A DNA stretch of 61,908 bases from BD2-11 clade cluster bacterium bin43 (GTDB lineage: Bacteria > Gemmatimonadota > Gemmatimonadetes > Longimicrobiales > Gaopeijiaceae): assembly GCA_002238605.1 (NCBI GenBank), contig MPMR01000025.1:1-61908 (forward strand). The letters are read 5' to 3'. Shown in pieces: positions 61,844 to 61,908 of the stretch; the stretch's first letter is position 1, and each line of letters opens with the position of its first letter. Below the pieces are notes generated by a model. It ran no database searches. It was not told the DNA's origin and worked only from the letters and a program-made list of their open reading frames with translations. A program made the position numbers and the translations under genes.

Positions 61844-61908
61844 ATGGCGGGAAGAAGGCGAGGGCGATATCCGCCCGAGTACAAGGAGCGTATCGTCGAG
61901 CTGGTGAG
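61844..61908 (+). mobile_element. IS3-family transposase OrfA, start only (runs off the window)
   Basis: ATG 61844, after AAGGAGGTGAG, begins MAGRRRGRYPPEYKERIVEL, the opening of the HTH of IS3/IS911-type OrfA. The rest lies beyond the window. The sequence just upstream (about 61790-61840) may hold the element's left inverted repeat. Confidence 0.75.

Overview
The window is high-GC bacterial DNA with tightly packed, often translationally coupled genes. Several features fit a Gram-negative, aerobic heterotroph: a TonB-dependent receptor, an ECF sigma/anti-sigma pair, many secreted S9/M24 peptidases and amidases, and a sortilin-like BNR protein. The gene style resembles Gemmatimonadota, possibly a host-associated (for example sponge-associated) lineage. 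That placement is inference; there is no rRNA or other phylogenetic marker. No rRNA, tRNA or CRISPR array was recognised.

Layout. 0-5.5 kb: a partial lipoprotein, an AraC-like regulator coupled to a nuclease-dead TnpB-like protein, and a frameshifted GAF-PAS-kinase-receiver-winged-helix protein. 5.5-21.8 kb: a periplasmic binding protein coupled to a TonB receptor, a membrane protein with a channel-like pore loop, an S9 peptidase, an RHH-nucleotidyltransferase/HEPN pair, an ECF sigma/zinc-finger anti-sigma pair, an M24 peptidase and a large BNR protein. 21.9-38.8 kb: SulP transporter, RecQ, an amidase/oxidoreductase/triple-RidA operon, an ATP/ADP-exchanger-like carrier, a flavoprotein reductase, a second S9 peptidase, an NCS2 permease with a kinase-like tail, an outer-membrane protein and a lipoprotein with a Spondin_N domain.

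39-46.9 kb is the most striking part: four minus-strand genes encoding a Rieske oxygenase, an RND permease, a GPP34 (GOLPH3-like) domain fused to a cytochrome P450, and a sterol C-24 methyltransferase. The last two overlap by 4 nt. I read this as a candidate sterol-tailoring and transport locus. No squalene epoxidase or oxidosqualene cyclase is in the window, so the sterol could be host-derived or made from genes elsewhere.

46.9-61.9 kb is accessory DNA. It holds an AAA-nuclease protein, a second amidase, two antitoxin-type genes without toxins (one beside a probable HigB remnant), a 50-residue Sel1 protein, an ATPase/TOPRIM-like pair, a helicase/zinc-finger/HNH group of visibly lower GC, and a zone of gene decay. 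The decay zone includes an ABC ATPase lacking Walker A, an amidohydrolase with a deleted 5' part, a broken methyltransferase, a duplicated CIA30 fragment, IS21 remnants and the start of an IS3-type transposase. Together with the kinase frameshift, the TnpB remnant and a 40-codon RND fragment at 38.85 kb, this suggests ongoing genome erosion or, for single-base events, sequence error.
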